Origin: Ignavibacteriota bacterium
Lineage (GTDB): Bacteria > Bacteroidota > Ignavibacteria > Kapaibacteriales > UBA961
Direction of reading: 5' to 3'
Length of the DNA: 42,721 nucleotides
Assembly (NCBI GenBank): GCA_016197185.1
Contig: JACPWH010000008.1
Span: 1 to 42,721 of the forward strand
Position numbers and translations under genes: made by a program. Each line of letters starts with the position of its first letter. Position 1 is the stretch's first letter. Positions 30,926 through 40,014 of the stretch are shown piece by piece. A model generated the notes under the pieces. It was not told where the DNA came from, ran no database searches, and saw only the letters and a list, made by a program, of their open reading frames with translations.

Positions 30926-31093
30926 GTATAAGGACACAATTATTTTATACGTTCAGGATAAATAATTTGGTAAGTAATTGAACCCTTCGACGGGCTCAGG
31001 GTGACGTAACTTGTTTGCACATTGAGCTTGTCGAAATGTCTAAGTACTTGCCATCTTTGAAACTGTAATTTTAAGTTAATTCTGTCCTTCTAC
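30926..31093 (+). repeat. MITE-like interspersed repeat, copy B (168 bp)
   Basis: GTATAAGGACACAATTA...TAATTCTGTCCTTCTAC ends; long shared core with reverse complement of 5411-5572. Confidence 0.8.
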
Positions 31094-31100
31094 TTATCTG

Positions 31101-31188
31101 ATAGTGTTCTTTGTGAATCTTTACTTAGTGCTCTTTGTGTTATTCTCTTTTTAACACAAAATTCACAAAGGTTGCACAAAGCGCACAA
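31101..31188. repeat. CACAAAG-type imperfect inverted repeat region
   Basis: atagtgttctttgtg...gtgctctttgtgttattctctttttaacacaaaattcacaaaggttgcacaaagcgcacaaa. Confidence 0.5.
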
Positions 31189-31224
31189 ATTTATTTTTAT
31201 AATTTTGTTTGATCTTTAAAATAC

Positions 31225-31252
31225 AAAAGCCCTTGCAGAAGCGGGGGCTTTT
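31225..31252 (-). terminator. Terminator hairpin downstream of dxs
   Basis: AAAAGCCC...GGGCTTTT stem; intergenic, 3' of dxs. Confidence 0.65.
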
Positions 31253-31281
31253 ATAAAAACCTAAAAACTATTCAATTTCGC

Positions 31282-33213
31282 TCACACAACCACCGAAACA
31301 ACCTCTGGAAACCCAATAAACTGCTTAACAACCGCAGCAATTCCTACTCCATCCAATAACAGATCAGCAAACTGCTCTTCCTGAGTGCCATGCTCTACAA
31401 AGACATCGGGAATACCATGTAAAAGAATATCGGGATATAGTGGAAGAGTGGTAATGTACTCAAGAACTGCACTTCCAAACCCGCCTTGAATCTGACCGTC
31501 TTCAACTGTTATGATTTTGTCAAACCTGTGAGCAATATCCGATAGCAATTCGGTATCAAGTGGTTTCACAAAGCGTGCATTCACCACTTCAGCAGAAATA
31601 CCTTCAATAGATAGAAGTTCTGCTGCCTTCATTGCTTCTGATACCATCTTCCCGATTGCTATAATACAGACATCCAAACCGTTTCGGAGGACTTCTCCTT
31701 TTCCAAGAGGAAGCGACCGCATCGGCTTTATTTCAACTCCGACAGAATTTCCGCGTGGATAACGTAGGGAAACCGGAGCAGAAGTATAATCATGAATTGC
31801 AGAATATAACATATTTCGAAGCTCCTGCTCATCCTTTGGAGCCATCACAATCATTCCTTGAATCATCCTTAAATATCCGTAATCTAAAACCCCATGATGC
31901 GTAGGACCATCAGCACCAACAAGACCACCCCTGTCAATCGCAAACACAACATGGAGATGCTGAATGGCACAATCATGGACAATATGATCGAATGCCCTCT
32001 GGAGGAAACTTGAATAGATAGCACACACAGGAATCATACCTTCGGTAGCCATACCTGCTGCGAACGTAACTGCGTGACCTTCGGCAATTCCAACGTCAAT
32101 AACTCTTTCGGGGAATGTTCTGGCAAGAATATCTAACCCGGTTCCATCAGGCATTGCAGCAGTAATTCCAAGTACTTTTGGATTTGTTTGGCAAATCTCG
32201 GTCATCGCTTCACCAAACACTTTTTGATAGGTAGGCGGAGGAGCCAGAATCGGGGATTTAGCGAGAGATTTTCCTGTGATTTTGTCTATTTTACCGATTG
32301 CATGAAGGAACTGCTTATCTGTCTCGGCTGGTGCATAACCCTTGCCTTTTTGAGTAATCACATGAAGAAGAACAGGACCTTTCATGTCCTTTATTTTGTT
32401 CATCATGTCCACAAGGTTATGGATATTATGCCCGTTGATAGGACCATAATATTTAAATCCAAGTGCCTCGAAGAGCATACCGGGGGTGATGATGGCTTTC
32501 AATCCACCTTCAACCCTATGGGCAACTGTACGGATTCTGTCACCCAAATCATCCATTTTTCCGGCAATGTCCCAAAGGTGGGAGCGAAGTTTTTGTGCAG
32601 TGGGTGAAGCGAATATCTCACTGAAATAATTGGAAATTGCCCATACATTCGGAGCAATCGACATATTGTTATCATTAAGAACTACTATCAAATCACGTTT
32701 TTGCACACCGCAATTATTCATTGCTTCATATACCAAGCCACCAGTCATAGCACCGTCACCTATTACAGCAGCCACTTTATAATCCTTACCCTGGAAATCA
32801 CGGGCTGTTGCCACACCTAATGCTGCTGAAACGCTTGTACTTGCGTGTCCGGCACCAAAAACGTCATATTCACTTTCGGTACGTTTTAAGAACCCTGACA
32901 GTCCGTCTTTTTGACGGATTGATAACAGTTGCTCTCTGCGCCCTGTAAGTATTTTATGAGGATACCCTTGATGCCCGGTATCCAAAATAATTTTATCATC
33001 AGGAGTATTGAACACATAGTGGAGTGCTACGGTTAATTCCACTACACCAAGACCTGCACCGAAATGCCCTCCAACTTTGGTGATGGCATCCACCATAAAT
33101 TCACGTACTTCATCGGCTACTTGCCGTAGTGCCGTTTCCGGTAGTTTACGTAAATCTGCTGGGGAATTGATAGAATGAAGATATTGAAACTCAAATGGCT
33201 TGTCTGAGGGCAT
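31282..33213 (-). CDS. dxs: 1-deoxy-D-xylulose-5-phosphate synthase
   Basis: GHQGYPHKILTGR, VIGDGAMTGGLVYEAMNNCG, DRGGLVGADGPTHHGVLDYGYLR. Confidence 0.97.
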   Translation of the reverse strand: MPSDKPFEFQYLHSINSPADLRKLPETALRQVADEVREFMVDAITKVGGHFGAGLGVVELTVALHYVFNTPDDKIILDTGHQGYPHKILTGRREQLLSIRQKDGLSGFLKRTESEYDVFGAGHASTSVSAALGVATARDFQGKDYKVAAVIGDGAMTGGLVYEAMNNCGVQKRDLIVVLNDNNMSIAPNVWAISNYFSEIFASPTAQKLRSHLWDIAGKMDDLGDRIRTVAHRVEGGLKAIITPGMLFEALGFKYYGPINGHNIHNLVDMMNKIKDMKGPVLLHVITQKGKGYAPAETDKQFLHAIGKIDKITGKSLAKSPILAPPPTYQKVFGEAMTEICQTNPKVLGITAAMPDGTGLDILARTFPERVIDVGIAEGHAVTFAAGMATEGMIPVCAIYSSFLQRAFDHIVHDCAIQHLHVVFAIDRGGLVGADGPTHHGVLDYGYLRMIQGMIVMAPKDEQELRNMLYSAIHDYTSAPVSLRYPRGNSVGVEIKPMRSLPLGKGEVLRNGLDVCIIAIGKMVSEAMKAAELLSIEGISAEVVNARFVKPLDTELLSDIAHRFDKIITVEDGQIQGGFGSAVLEYITTLPLYPDILLHGIPDVFVEHGTQEEQFADLLLDGVGIAAVVKQFIGFPEVVSVVV

Positions 33214-33464
33214 TGTATTGTTTAAAGTTTAGAGTCTTAGATTCAAAAACACTGAATTTGACGATTGTAGTCGTTAATATTTTACCGGGATAGGGTTCTT
33301 AGTACAAAATCACTTTTGTTAACTAATGTTTTTTTGATATATTTCATTTACACAAAAGTCACAACACAAAAAGGTTGCTAAGTTCCCTTACCATATAATA
33401 AAATCTTAGGTATTATTAATTTAGTATTGTATTAACTTTTTTAGAAAAAATGTTAAGAAGATGT

Positions 33465-33578
33465 AATTGGCAAGTATTTGTACATTTCGACTCCGCTCAA
33501 TGTGGCGTAATCCTATTATTATCTTTGTAACAAACTTGTCATGCAGAGCGAAGTTGAAGCATCTGATACTTGCCAATT
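33465..33578. repeat. 114-bp intergenic element with 13-bp perfect terminal inverted repeats (copy C, different type)
   Basis: AATTGGCAAGTAT...ATACTTGCCAATT; internal tttcgactccgctcaatgtggcg resembles part of copies A/B. Confidence 0.75.
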
Positions 33579-33696
33579 TTTATATTCTACGGTAGGAATA
33601 CGATTGTTCAATAAAGTTATTCATACATCTATATTTAAAGAACAATACCAAATCTTTTGTTAACTTCTCTTGTTGTCTAAAAGTACTTATAATATA

Positions 33697-35664
33697 TCAC
33701 TTACGCGGTGTTTCCACATAAATCTGTACTGTCCTTGATAACTGACGACCTACTGGTGTATTATTATCAAAAATCGGAACGTTTTCTCCATTACCGTAAG
33801 TTTCATATTTCGCATCCTTGATTTTTCCTTCAAGGGCTTTTCGAACAGCTTCGGCACGTTCTTTCGAAAGTTTTTGATTATAGGCATCATCACCTATACG
33901 GTCGGTATATCCGTAAATTTTTACAACAGAATTATATTGAATTGCAGGGAGAATAGCAGTTTCTACAATCTTCTGATTATCAGGTGTAAGTTCTGATTTG
34001 TTGAAATCAAATAATACAAGTGAGAATTTGGAAATAGTACGGTCTGCCAATTGTTCGATGCGTTTGCGCGTACTCGAAATATATTCAACAGGAATTGATC
34101 CGTGTGTCTCGCTCTTCCCTAAAAGTGAGTCACTTGCAGAGAACGAATAATCTATTGGCACCTGTGAGTTGGATAATTCATTTGGGCGGATCAACCAACG
34201 CTGCGGAGGCGGTTGACCAATACCCACAAATTCACGAAGAGTACGACCTGCTTGCGAAACCGAAAGAGTCCACGAAGTAACAGGAGAATTCGATGTTGCA
34301 GCCGGACGGAATTCCACCAAATCAGGTTGGGCGATACGCTGCTCATCACTTTTCATCATAATCGGCTCGAAGAGTTCACGCGTTGTGCTTTTAAATTCAA
34401 TACGACGATTTTCTGCATCTCCGTCCGGTAGTGAAGTCGCCGATGGCTTTTCAGGTAAATCCCTTGCTTGAACAGTAATTCTATCAGGTTCGATATTAAA
34501 CGATCTGGTCATATATCCTTTAGCGAATTCTGCACGTTCTGAACTTATTTTCTTCCCCTTTGCTTCGTTTTTGCCATCGTTTGTACCGACTATTGTTAAA
34601 GTTGATGCGGGATTTTGTTTCATACGGTAGCCGAGAATATCGAGTGTACGATGATTGACTTCCACAGCATCTTGAGGAAGTCCTGCAAGAGTGAAGTTAC
34701 CACGTTCGTTTGATCCGGCATATTCTTGCATACTGCTATCAGGTTGAGCGGAATTAGCCGGATAGAATACATACGGTATAAAAGGATAGAGTTCTGCATA
34801 TTGTGCGTCCTCCACTTTAATTGTCGTTAATGGAGTGTATGTACCTTCGGAAGTATAATAGCCGGATTCCAAACCAGTTTTTAGAGTTGAGACAACCGGT
34901 GCAGGTTCTGCTTTTTTACCTCCGAATGTAATATTAACACCAAAACGAAGTTGTGGAACACTCCATGTAGATAGAGCATCATTACCCGAAACATTTGTAA
35001 ACGGAATGCGAAGGGAAATTTCAGGAGAAATGAAGGTAGTGGGAGTGATTTTATATTGATAACCTGCTCCGATTAATAATGCCAAGCGAACTGACTTATC
35101 GGCAATATTCGCATCTGTTGCATAAGAACGCGAAACAGCACCAAATGTATTGGTAGGGACTGTTTCGTTTTGTGAATAAGTGGCTGCCAAAGGTATTCCA
35201 AGTTCCAAACCTCCGGCAAAATATACAGGAACATTCTCAAAAAGATTATGAACCTGCAACACAGGCGATAACTCTAAATAATGAATCGAGGCATCAAATG
35301 TATGTTCGGTAATTACTGAATCTGTTTTTGTAAGATTCCAATTTTTTCCTGATGTTGTGAAGCTCCCGCCCATATTGTTATAACCAAGGCGTGCAGAGAT
35401 GGTCAGACGTTCGTCCAAAGGGAAGTTAATCATTGCTCCCAATGCAAGCGAAGCACTTGTGCCGTTTGAATTAAATAAAGCAGTAGAGTCGTTTATTATA
35501 AGTTGGTTAGACGTTGGATTATTTCCAACCTTGAAATTCGGTGAATGGAAATTTATATTAAGTCCTCCGTAGAAACCATACATAACAGGCGGCTTGGTTT
35601 GGGAATAGCCGCAAAATGATGGAAAAACAAGCAGGGAAACACAAAGAAGTGCTAAAATTTTCAT
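33697..35664 (-). CDS. Outer membrane beta-barrel plus OmpA-family C-terminal domain protein
   Basis: Signal peptide from MKILALLCVSLLVFPSFC; barrel-like N-term; C-term LVLFDFNKSELTPDNQKIVE...VKIYGYTDRIGDDAYNQKLSKERAEAVRKAL. Confidence 0.9.
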   Translation of the reverse strand: MKILALLCVSLLVFPSFCGYSQTKPPVMYGFYGGLNINFHSPNFKVGNNPTSNQLIINDSTALFNSNGTSASLALGAMINFPLDERLTISARLGYNNMGGSFTTSGKNWNLTKTDSVITEHTFDASIHYLELSPVLQVHNLFENVPVYFAGGLELGIPLAATYSQNETVPTNTFGAVSRSYATDANIADKSVRLALLIGAGYQYKITPTTFISPEISLRIPFTNVSGNDALSTWSVPQLRFGVNITFGGKKAEPAPVVSTLKTGLESGYYTSEGTYTPLTTIKVEDAQYAELYPFIPYVFYPANSAQPDSSMQEYAGSNERGNFTLAGLPQDAVEVNHRTLDILGYRMKQNPASTLTIVGTNDGKNEAKGKKISSERAEFAKGYMTRSFNIEPDRITVQARDLPEKPSATSLPDGDAENRRIEFKSTTRELFEPIMMKSDEQRIAQPDLVEFRPAATSNSPVTSWTLSVSQAGRTLREFVGIGQPPPQRWLIRPNELSNSQVPIDYSFSASDSLLGKSETHGSIPVEYISSTRKRIEQLADRTISKFSLVLFDFNKSELTPDNQKIVETAILPAIQYNSVVKIYGYTDRIGDDAYNQKLSKERAEAVRKALEGKIKDAKYETYGNGENVPIFDNNTPVGRQLSRTVQIYVETPRK

Positions 35665-35856
35665 AAAGAGCATCAGAAATTGAAACAAAACCGTATCATC
35701 TTTCACAAATTCAAATGCAATTTACTAAAATCGTTCTATTTATACACTATCAAACTAAGATAGGGAGTGTGGGGGAGATGAACAAATCCTTGAATATATG
35801 TGAAATAATGAATTTATTTATTAGTTGAAAATAATGATATAGTAGTTTCATACATC

Positions 35857-35991
35857 TCATCTCAGTTTATCCATTATATATTTCACATATTCACCATGTT
35901 TGACAGGATGCCGAATTATTTTCTCAAATTTTCCCGATAGTTTAGCCTGCGACCAGATGATAATTTCTTGTTCGGGGAATTCAACATGCAA
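35857..35991 (-). CDS. Short ORF or gene remnant (44 aa, TTG start)
   Basis: Hand-read (L/M)HVEFPEQEIIIWSQAKLSGKFEKIIRHPVKHGEYVKYIMDKLR*; protein-like composition but no recognised family. Confidence 0.25.
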   Translation of the reverse strand: MHVEFPEQEIIIWSQAKLSGKFEKIIRHPVKHGEYVKYIMDKLR

Positions 35992-36033
35992 TATTTAATA
36001 GAACTTACCCTAAAAAAACCTCACAGAGGTAAT

Positions 36034-36774
36034 CTATTTAGACATATTCTTACTCTTGAAATCCTCTACTAATTTTAAGGTATGCTCTAATGACTTTTTA
36101 TTCTTCCACCCTTGGTGTCCGGGAATGATGTAGTTAGGTTTCTCACATTTCGTTTGAATGGTTTTGATTGTAGAAGCCCATGCTCGGACTTTAGCATCTG
36201 CTAAATTGCCAAGCACAGGTGAATCAGTGCTCTTTATCAGACAACCGCCATATAATATTTTTTCATGAGCAAACCAGATAACGATATTATCAGAAGTGTG
36301 ACCTCCTCCGGCAAACACAGTTTGAAATGAATATTGACCGATTGTAAAGGTAGTATCGTTCTCAAAATGAAATTCAGCCAGTTTTTCATTTTTCTCACGG
36401 GAAATTGAGTCTGTTTGTAACGATGTATAAGTCTTAATTCCTTGATGGCGGTAAAATTCCAGACCGGCGGTTCGGTCATTATGCGAATGTGTAGCAACAC
36501 ACATAATGACTTTAACATTGTGTTTGCTTTCAATACTGTCCTGTAGCGGCTGGAACTGTGTTGTATCCCACGGAGAATCTATCATGATTGCTCCGTCGTT
36601 TGTAATTACATACATTCCATTGGCAGGGAAGGGATTCCCGTCTAACATCCTGTAGGTTGTAAATACATAGAAGTCTCCTGTCAGATGGGAAATCTTCAAT
36701 TTTGCTTCGGGTACTTTGCCATAGAGGGTACTTGTAAGAAGTATTCCGAATAGAAGAGTTAGAATAGGTTTCAT
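36034..36774 (-). CDS. Secreted subclass-B1-like metallo-beta-lactamase
   Basis: Signal peptide; THSHNDRTAG (HxHxD), GGGHTSDNIVIW, YGGCLIKS, IIPGHQGWKNKKSLEHTLKL: all six B1 zinc-site residues. Confidence 0.82.
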   Translation of the reverse strand: MKPILTLLFGILLTSTLYGKVPEAKLKISHLTGDFYVFTTYRMLDGNPFPANGMYVITNDGAIMIDSPWDTTQFQPLQDSIESKHNVKVIMCVATHSHNDRTAGLEFYRHQGIKTYTSLQTDSISREKNEKLAEFHFENDTTFTIGQYSFQTVFAGGGHTSDNIVIWFAHEKILYGGCLIKSTDSPVLGNLADAKVRAWASTIKTIQTKCEKPNYIIPGHQGWKNKKSLEHTLKLVEDFKSKNMSK

Positions 36775-36952
36775 TATGCTCAGAATGTATTAATGTTTAT
36801 TGACAGAGTTCTCATACAAAAATACATTATCTACTTGTATTTTCTTTTATTCTTTGGTATCCATTGATATAATATTTATGTTTGAATACATAACAGTGAA
36901 TTGGTTGTTTCCTTAGAAAACAATATTTTTTTCTCTACAGTGTATTTTACAA

Positions 36953-37459
36953 ATGAAAATTCTCACCTCAATATTTGTAATTTCCATATTCATCATATCA
37001 GGATGTACCAATCCGTTTGCACCTAAACTTTCAGATACACCAATCAGTTTTTCCGGAACAGGAGATCAACATACAGTAGATGGGGTTTTCCAGACAATTA
37101 AATACTCTTATCAATATAAAGATACAGTTAGCTATGGTAAGCTCCTGTCACCTGATTTTATCTTTACGTACCGTGATTACGACAAAGGGACCGATAATTC
37201 GTGGGGGCGTGAACAGGAAATGCTGACGACTGCCGGATTATTCCAAGCAGCACAAAATTTGGATATTGTATGGAATGAAGTTATTAGCCCTCATGGAGAT
37301 TCATTAGTAAAAGATATATCGCGAGGTTTCAATCTTACGATTGTTTTTAGTCCTACGGATATTCTTCATATTGACGGTCGAGTGGAATTACGGCTTCAAA
37401 GAGAAACATTGGATGGGGTTTGGATGATAGTTCGATGGCGGGATTCCTCGAACTATTAA
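36953..37459 (+). CDS. Putative small lipoprotein, NTF2-like character
   Basis: MKILTSIFVISIFIISGCTNPF lipobox; C-term GVWMIVRWRDSSNY similar to 3680-4282 protein. Confidence 0.65.
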   Translation: MKILTSIFVISIFIISGCTNPFAPKLSDTPISFSGTGDQHTVDGVFQTIKYSYQYKDTVSYGKLLSPDFIFTYRDYDKGTDNSWGREQEMLTTAGLFQAAQNLDIVWNEVISPHGDSLVKDISRGFNLTIVFSPTDILHIDGRVELRLQRETLDGVWMIVRWRDSSNY

Positions 37460-37531
37460 ATTTGATTTTTGTAATCAAATACTATTTTCAAATCAATCAA
37501 CATCCTATACTCACAAAATGTATCAATAAAA

Positions 37532-37567
37532 AAACGCAACTTAGTATAAATTTATTAAGTTGCGTTT
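37532..37567 (-). terminator. Terminator hairpin downstream of tRNA-Arg
   Basis: 12-bp stem AAACGCAACTTA/TAAGTTGCGTTT, T-rich minus-strand tail. Confidence 0.7.
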
Positions 37568-37575
37568 GATTTCTG

Positions 37576-37649
37576 CGGTCTCGAGAGGACTCGAACCTCC
37601 GACACCCAGTTTAGGAAACTGGTGTTCTGTCCAGCTGAACTACGAGACC
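37576..37649 (-). tRNA. tRNA-Arg (CCT)
   Basis: GGTCTCGTAGTTCAGCTGGACAGAACACCAGTTTCCTAAACTGGGTGTCGGAGGTTCGAGTCCTCTCGAGACCG; loop TTCCTAA. Confidence 0.95.
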
Positions 37650-37663
37650 AATGCAAGAGAAGA

Positions 37664-38119
37664 TTAGTTTACAGTTTCATTTCCGGAGAGTAAAATCTGT
37701 CCGATTGCAATATTATGACCTCCGTTAGTGAATAGCATTGCAATCATTCTCTTCAGTGTTTGGGGCGTTAACTGCCCTATACCTGCTATCATAGTTCGGT
37801 TAATTATATCTTCGATCTGTGCATTAGTAATTAGCCCGAGAGATTGATATTCCACCATTTCCCCCCAAACTTCACTTGGTATTATTTCATGCTCTGCAGG
37901 ATGCAATACACGATTAGATGTAGATGACGAAAATTCATCTGTAGGAGATAAGGCTGGGAAGAGAGCAAATTTATCTACTATCCAACTGAATGCTGTAGAA
38001 ATTTCAGCAGGTGTATATCCACGCCTGCTTAATTCTTCGGTATCTATAGAATTAAGTGAGTTATTGCGTTTTAATTCAGCAAGCATGAATGCTATTATTT
38101 CTATAATTCGTTCTTGCAT
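37664..38119 (-). CDS. Smg/DUF494-like protein
   Basis: MQERIIEIIAFMLAELKRN...LSRRGYTPAEISTAFSWIVDKF...LTPQTLKRMIAMLF resembles the DUF494 (Smg) layout. Confidence 0.6.
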   Translation of the reverse strand: MQERIIEIIAFMLAELKRNNSLNSIDTEELSRRGYTPAEISTAFSWIVDKFALFPALSPTDEFSSSTSNRVLHPAEHEIIPSEVWGEMVEYQSLGLITNAQIEDIINRTMIAGIGQLTPQTLKRMIAMLFTNGGHNIAIGQILLSGNETVN

Positions 38120-38301
38120 GGGCTTTTAGAAATTGGAAAATGTATTTTAATAGAAATTTTTTCTAATAGTTTTACATTAGTAATTGATTGCTTACCGAAT
38201 TTTTGATTCAGAATAATAAAAAAGAGTTTCTAATTAACGTAGTTACAATTTGAAGAGAAGAGTTTTATATTCGACTGAAAAATTTACCTGAACTATTGAA
38301 T

Positions 38302-38730
38302 TTACTTATTCAGTTGCAAATTTTCTTCTGTCATATAATGAGTTTCCAATGTATTCATTTTGCTTTTCTTTTCATCTGTATCGTCATCATATCCCACAAG
38401 GTGTAAAGCACCGTGAACCGCAAGTCTAATTAAAACTTCATTCAAGGTTTCCTCATATTCTTCTGCTTGTCGAGCTGCTGTTTCGGCACTAATATAAATC
38501 TCACCTTCTAAAGGACGTTCTTCAAGCGGAAATGTTATTACATCAGTAGGGTAATCATGTCCAAGATATTCCCTGTTCAACTGATGCACGGCTTCATCGG
38601 TATCATAAATAATCCGTACTTCAACTTCATTGCATTTCTCGCCGATGAATCCGGCTTTGACGGCATTCTCTATTTTTTTTCGAGGTATTCTTGAAAGATT
38701 AGATTTATTGAAGATTTTTATATCAATCAT
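38302..38730 (-). CDS. ybeY: Endoribonuclease YbeY
   Basis: LNREYLGHDYPTDVITFPLEE...GEIYIS...RLAVHGALHLVGYDDDTDEKKSKM. Confidence 0.94.
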   Translation of the reverse strand: MIDIKIFNKSNLSRIPRKKIENAVKAGFIGEKCNEVEVRIIYDTDEAVHQLNREYLGHDYPTDVITFPLEERPLEGEIYISAETAARQAEEYEETLNEVLIRLAVHGALHLVGYDDDTDEKKSKMNTLETHYMTEENLQLNK

Positions 38731-39161
38731 TAGGGCAAAATTGATTCAGTGAGAGATAATTGCATTGCCGACATCAAAATTGCAGGATCAAGTTCGGAAA
38801 AATCAGCTGTCAGTATTTCCCGTCGAATAGGGGAAAACATGGAACAAGTACATCCACTTCCAACTACCATGCACGATAATATATTTTTTGTTGCACTTAC
38901 AAAAATTACCTCATCTGGCTCGAATACAACAAAACCGGTACAATCATGGAGTTCAAAATATCCGTGTTTTGTTTGAACTACTATGAGTGCACCCACATGG
39001 TCTTTGCCAAGTTTAACTGAATTGTTGATAACAATCACTTGAGCTTGGCGCGTAACAGGATTAGCCATTGTCCATGTCCAGTGTTCTTCTAATTCAACGG
39101 GCTTTGAGCCTAATATCTTAGAAATGTTTTTAATATCAGATGCTTGGAATGAAAAACTCAT
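38730..39161 (-). CDS. Hypothetical protein, overlaps ybeY start
   Basis: 143 aa; TAATG overlap with ybeY; CTCSMFSP motif; no family recognised. Confidence 0.7.
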   Translation of the reverse strand: MSFSFQASDIKNISKILGSKPVELEEHWTWTMANPVTRQAQVIVINNSVKLGKDHVGALIVVQTKHGYFELHDCTGFVVFEPDEVIFVSATKNILSCMVVGSGCTCSMFSPIRREILTADFSELDPAILMSAMQLSLTESILP

Positions 39162-39567
39162 ATCTCTATTTTTCGATTGTAACAGTTAATAGATGCGTAG
39201 TCAGTATATAATTTTACTTTGATTTAGGCAAAAATACAATAAACTTTGATTTTTAAGAGCCATAAAATTGCATAGAGTTCATTCACTGACTAATCTTGTT
39301 GAAAATCGATGTAATAGAAACCGCTTTTGAAATCAGATTTCGCATCAGCAAAAACAGTTTTGCTATCTTAGTTTAAATTATCGGCATCTCAGAGTCAAAC
39401 CAAAGTTCTGGCTTTAATATTAAGGTAATGTCTAATCAATTTTCACGATATGATCATTTTTGAAAATACGATCAATTCTGATTAAGTTGTTCATTCTCAT
39501 TGGTCATCGTATCATGAAAACATCACATGGAGTATATTCCTCATGAACAAACACATCACCCATATAA

Positions 39568-40014
39568 CTAAATATTACTCTGTTTCCAAACATACGTACT
39601 ATCTTCAAAAATCTCTTTGCCCCAAATAGGGACTCTTACTTTTATCTGTTCAACTATGCTGCTGCAAGCCTCAATTGCTATTGCACGATGTCTTGAAGAA
39701 GTAAACACGAACAAACAAATTTTACCGGCTTCCACTATGCCCAAACTATGATAAATATGAAGACAAGTAAGTGCATATTCCTTGAAGGCTTCTTCTCGGA
39801 TGTCATTAAATACTTCGGAAGCCATTTCCTCATAACATGAATACTCGATTGCTTCAACTTCTTTCCCGTCGATGATATCCTTTCGCACTTGTCCTAAGAA
39901 AATACTATGTGCTCCAATATCAGTTTTTGAGCTGTGGCTTTGAATACTCTCTGCTATTTTTTGGGGTGTGATTTCACCATGAACGAATACGTTTTTTAGC
40001 TTTTTCTCTTTCAT
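39568..40014 (-). CDS. moaE: Molybdopterin synthase catalytic subunit MoaE
   Basis: GAHSIFLGQVRKD...VEAIEYSCYEEMA...IYHSLGIVEAGKICLFVFTSSRHRAIAIEACSSIVEQIKVRVPIWGKEIFED. Confidence 0.93.
   Translation of the reverse strand: MKEKKLKNVFVHGEITPQKIAESIQSHSSKTDIGAHSIFLGQVRKDIIDGKEVEAIEYSCYEEMASEVFNDIREEAFKEYALTCLHIYHSLGIVEAGKICLFVFTSSRHRAIAIEACSSIVEQIKVRVPIWGKEIFEDSTYVWKQSNI

Noticed and set aside
38302-38730. YbeY motif HGALHLVGYDDD lacks the third His of the classic HGxLHLxGYDH
   Set aside because: As far as I recall, similar substitutions (GYKDK/GYDDK) are seen in Bacteroidota-type YbeY, so not considered novel.
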